This document shows, piece after piece, positions 61,326 to 64,000 of a DNA stretch of 64,000 nucleotides. The DNA lies in contig NZ_BMFJ01000002.1 in assembly GCF_014638275.1 (NCBI RefSeq), forward strand, positions 868,001 through 932,000, given 5' to 3'. A program made the position numbers and the translations under genes. Under the pieces are notes generated by a model. It did no database searches. It was not told the origin of the DNA and saw nothing but the letters and a program-made list of their open reading frames with translations. Origin of the DNA: Primorskyibacter flagellatus (GTDB taxonomy: Bacteria > Pseudomonadota > Alphaproteobacteria > Rhodobacterales > Rhodobacteraceae). Numbering within the stretch: position 1 is the first letter of the stretch; each line of letters begins with the position of its first letter.

Positions 61326-62954
61326 ATGACCAAGACGAATACCGATTCAATACGTCGCTCGGTCCTCGGGGCTGCACTGGCGCTGACCGCTGGCTTCATC
61401 GTCGTGCCGGCCGGCGCTCTTCACGCCGAAGGCGGCACCGTCCTGAAGAGCGTTCCCAGTTCCGACCTCGCCATCCTCGACCCGATCTGGACGACGGCGC
61501 AGATCACGGGGGAACATTCGTTCCTCATCTACGACACGCTCTTCAGCATCGACAGTTCCGGCATGGCGCAGCCGCAGATGCTGGAAAGCTATTCGGTCAG
61601 CGATGACGGTCTGAGCTACACCTTCGTGCTTCGCGACGGCCTGACCTTTCATGACGGCACCCCGGTGGAGGCTGCGGACTGCGTTGCGTCGGTTGAACGC
61701 TGGTCCAAACGTCGCCCGGACGGAGAGATGATGAACGCCTATGGCGCCAAGTGGGCGGTCGTCGATGCAAGGACCTTCACGCTGACACTCGACAAGCCCT
61801 ATTCCAATGTTGAGGCCGGGCTTGGCGACAACGCCCGCCCCGCCTTCATCATGCGGCAGGAGGATGCCGCCACCGACGCCTTCGAACAGATCAAGACCGC
61901 CGTCGGGTCCGGTCCCTACATGTTCGACGAAGAGGCATGGCGCCCCGGATCCAAGGTCGTCTACCACAAGTTCGCGGAATACGTGCCGCGCAGCGAACCA
62001 TCCGACGGGTTCGCGGGCGGCAAGGTGGCCGGGCCGGACACGATCGAATGGACCGTCATCCCCGACAGCGCCACGGCGGTCAACGCGCTGATTGCCGGAG
62101 AGGTCGATATGGTGATCTCTCCCACGCCGGACCTTCTGCCGCTGCTCGACGCCGATCCGAACATCGAAACGATGACCCTGTCGCCGATCGGCTTTCAGGG
62201 GATGCTGCGGTTCAACAGCCTCGCCACGCCGACCGACAAGGCCGGGGTGCGCAAGGCGATCAACCTGGTCGTTCAGGCACATCAGGAGGAATACCTGTCC
62301 GCCATGGTCGGCCTTCCCGAAAACTACCGGGTCTGCCTGACACCGATGGTCTGCGGGTCGCCTTACGAGACCATGGTCGGAACCGAGCAGTTCACGGATG
62401 TGGACGTGAAAGCCAAGGTCGCCGAATACCTTGAAGAAGCAGGCTATGCCGACGAACCGGTCGTGGTTCTGGACCCGACCGACCAGCAGGCGCTGCATTC
62501 CATGATCCTCGTTTTGGCCCAGCAACTCCGCGACGTCGGGATCAATGTGGATCTTCAGGCGACCGACTGGGGCACCGTGTCCAAGCGGCGCACCACCAAG
62601 GCCGGCCCTGCCGAGGATCCGAATGGCTACAACATCTTCCCGACGTGGTGGGGGGCGAACTCCATGCTGAACCCCATCACCAACGTCCCGCTGAACACCG
62701 CGCCGGGCGGCGAGAACTGGTACGGCTGGCCGTCGGACGAAACGCTTGAAAGCCTGCGCCTGTCCTTCGCCGACGCGAGGACCGAGGAGGAAAAGCAGAA
62801 GATCGTCGACGACATCCAGCAGCGGTTCTTCGACGTCATGCCCTACGTCTGGGTCGGCCAGTATTTCGCACCCATGGGCTACCGCACCGACCGGATCGAC
62901 GGGATCGTGTCCGGCGGGACGCCGGTCTACTGGAACATCACGCTCAAGGACTGA
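61326..62954 (+). CDS. ABC transporter substrate-binding protein, family 5 (peptide/nickel type)
   Basis: A 542-residue periplasmic binding protein with a signal peptide (SVLGAALALTAGFIVVPAGALHA, cut near residue 36), then SDLAILDPIWTTAQITGEHSFLIYDTLF and DGLSYTFVLRDGLTFHDGTPVEAADCV, typical of DppA/OppA-like proteins. The ligand could be a peptide, opine or similar. No permease or ATPase genes are inside the window; the next gene is an aminotransferase, suggesting that the imported compound carries an amino or keto group. AGGGAGA precedes the ATG. Confidence 0.93.
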   Translation: MTKTNTDSIRRSVLGAALALTAGFIVVPAGALHAEGGTVLKSVPSSDLAILDPIWTTAQITGEHSFLIYDTLFSIDSSGMAQPQMLESYSVSDDGLSYTFVLRDGLTFHDGTPVEAADCVASVERWSKRRPDGEMMNAYGAKWAVVDARTFTLTLDKPYSNVEAGLGDNARPAFIMRQEDAATDAFEQIKTAVGSGPYMFDEEAWRPGSKVVYHKFAEYVPRSEPSDGFAGGKVAGPDTIEWTVIPDSATAVNALIAGEVDMVISPTPDLLPLLDADPNIETMTLSPIGFQGMLRFNSLATPTDKAGVRKAINLVVQAHQEEYLSAMVGLPENYRVCLTPMVCGSPYETMVGTEQFTDVDVKAKVAEYLEEAGYADEPVVVLDPTDQQALHSMILVLAQQLRDVGINVDLQATDWGTVSKRRTTKAGPAEDPNGYNIFPTWWGANSMLNPITNVPLNTAPGGENWYGWPSDETLESLRLSFADARTEEEKQKIVDDIQQRFFDVMPYVWVGQYFAPMGYRTDRIDGIVSGGTPVYWNITLKD

Positions 62955-62969
62955 CGCCGTCGGACCCCT

Positions 62970-62994
62970 GCCGGAGCGGCCCGACCGCTCCGGC
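62970..62994 (+). other. Intercistronic stem-loop after the substrate-binding protein gene
   Basis: Perfect 10-bp stem GCCGGAGCGG / CCGCTCCGGC with a five-base loop (62970-62994), 15 bases past the stop, without a T run. Such stems after binding-protein genes often protect the upstream mRNA and raise its level relative to downstream genes. Confidence 0.65.
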
Positions 62995-63025
62995 GCAAGA
63001 AAAGACCCCCCGGAGCACTACACGC

Positions 63026-64000
63026 ATGGACCTGCCGAATTCCTCGACTGAAACCGCGCTTCGTGACGCGATCCAGCGGTTCACCGAGAAGAACCCGAAA
63101 AGCCTTGCCCAGCATCGGACGGCCTCGGCTGTTCTGCCGGGCGGTAATACCCGGACCGTTCTCTATCACGAGCCCTTTCCAATGGCGCTGTCAGGCGGCG
63201 AGGGATGCTATGTCACCTCGTTGGATGGGGTGCGTTATCTTGACGGGCTTGGCGAATACACTGCCGGACTTTTCGGACATTCCGATCCTGTGATCCGCGC
63301 CGCCATCGACACCGCGCTGGACGGCGGGCTGGTCCTTGGTGGCCACACCCGGCCCGAAGCGGGTCTGGCCGCGCTGCTCTGCGACCGATTTCCCGCGATG
63401 GACCTGGTCCGTTTCACCAATTCCGGGACCGAGGCGAACCTGCTTGCCGTCGGCCTTGCCCGGACCCTGACGGGGCGCTCCAAAGTCATGGTCACCAGCG
63501 GCGGCTATCACGGTTCGATGATGCTGTTCGCCGCGCCGAACCCGCTGAACGTGCCCTTTCCCTACGTCTTCATGACCTACAACGACCTCGACTCGGCAAA
63601 GGCGACAGCGGCGGAGGCCGGCGACGACCTGGCCTGCATCCTCGTCGAGCCGATGATGGGCTCGGGCGGCTGCATCGCCGGGGATCCGGATTTCCTGCGC
63701 GGCCTGCGCGACCTCGCGGACCGGACCGGCGCGCTGCTGATCTTTGACGAGGTCATGACCTCGCGCCTGTCTCCCGGCGGGCTTCAGCTGACCCATGGGA
63801 TCACCCCGGACCTGATGACGATCGGCAAGTACATCGGCGGCGGCCTGACATTCGGCGGGTTCGGCGGGCGCGGGGACCTGATGCGCCGTTTCGATCCGGC
63901 GGCGCCGGATGCCCTGCTGCATGCGGGAACCTTCAACAACAACACCCTGACGATGTCGGCGGGGCTGGCCGCGATGTCACAGGTCTACACGCCCGACGTG
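63026..64000 (+). CDS. Class III PLP-dependent aminotransferase (glutamate-1-semialdehyde aminomutase-like), cut by window edge
   Basis: The first 325 residues are visible and the gene runs off the right edge. The fold-type I signature is clear: RFTNSGTEANLLAVGLAR (cofactor phosphate contact), ILVEPMMGSGG, LLIFDEVMTSR (Asp against the PLP ring nitrogen), and the Schiff-base Lys in TIGKYIGGGLTFGG, followed by HAGTFNNNTLTM. The branch is closer to aminomutase-like transaminases than to ornithine or GABA enzymes. It is 71 bases downstream of the binding protein gene, with an intervening stem-loop, so it likely shares its transcript. Confidence 0.92.
   Translation, partial: MDLPNSSTETALRDAIQRFTEKNPKSLAQHRTASAVLPGGNTRTVLYHEPFPMALSGGEGCYVTSLDGVRYLDGLGEYTAGLFGHSDPVIRAAIDTALDGGLVLGGHTRPEAGLAALLCDRFPAMDLVRFTNSGTEANLLAVGLARTLTGRSKVMVTSGGYHGSMMLFAAPNPLNVPFPYVFMTYNDLDSAKATAAEAGDDLACILVEPMMGSGGCIAGDPDFLRGLRDLADRTGALLIFDEVMTSRLSPGGLQLTHGITPDLMTIGKYIGGGLTFGGFGGRGDLMRRFDPAAPDALLHAGTFNNNTLTMSAGLAAMSQVYTPDV

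Overview
The window is about 64 kb of GC-rich chromosomal DNA with dense, overlapping genes. It most resembles an alphaproteobacterium of the Rhodobacteraceae (Roseobacter/Rhodobacter relatives). This rests on the redox two-component set regB / senC / regA, the hemD-mitofilin-hemY order, the tsaE-amgK-murU-addB-addA-trxA order, and an ahcY gene a few kb from regA. It is not a phage, plasmid or IS-rich segment: I found no transposase, integrase, CRISPR array or rRNA.

Left part (1-27.9 kb) is mostly housekeeping. It starts inside hslU, with a remnant of a BrnA-type antitoxin gene lying between hslU and hslV. Next come a capsule-type glycosyltransferase-like protein and a cupin. A long leftward operon (tsaE-amgK-murU-addB-addA-trxA) joins tRNA modification, cell-wall recycling and double-strand-break repair; a PAS protein and regB lie upstream of it in the same direction. 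senC and regA diverge from regB. Then follow a LysR regulator, an HD hydrolase/GNAT pair, an FkbM methyltransferase, ahcY with a clear terminator, the leftward tsaD-gpsA-yciI-EVE operon, and rightward hemD-mitofilin-hemY ending at a tRNA-Thr(CGU).

Middle part (28-49 kb) directly follows that tRNA and looks accessory, with a metabolic theme of periplasmic and aldehyde oxidation plus stress. It holds a semialdehyde dehydrogenase, an FAD/NAD(P)-binding protein, MgtC, and a complete caa3-type oxidase operon (cytochrome-containing subunit II, fused subunits I+III, a small membrane protein, CtaG and a three-haem cytochrome c). It also holds a PQQ glucose-type dehydrogenase whose membrane anchor is a separate gene, ExoD, a PaoABC-like molybdenum aldehyde oxidoreductase, and a trehalose cluster otsB-GH15-otsA.

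Right part (49.4-59.1 kb) is the most unusual. One leftward gene string encodes an Hpt protein, a BcsB-like periplasmic protein, a processive GT2 synthase carrying an N-terminal GspE-N/MshEN-type domain in place of PilZ, a multi-spanning GT-C-like membrane protein, a response regulator with a degenerate GGDEF domain (EGDLF), a sensor kinase, a CheY-like receiver and an outer-membrane beta-barrel protein. I read it as a self-contained, phosphorelay-controlled and possibly c-di-GMP-responsive exopolysaccharide synthesis and export system that I do not recognise as a described one.

The right end has an iron alcohol dehydrogenase/thioesterase pair, then rightward a family 5 ABC substrate-binding protein and a class III aminotransferase cut by the window edge.
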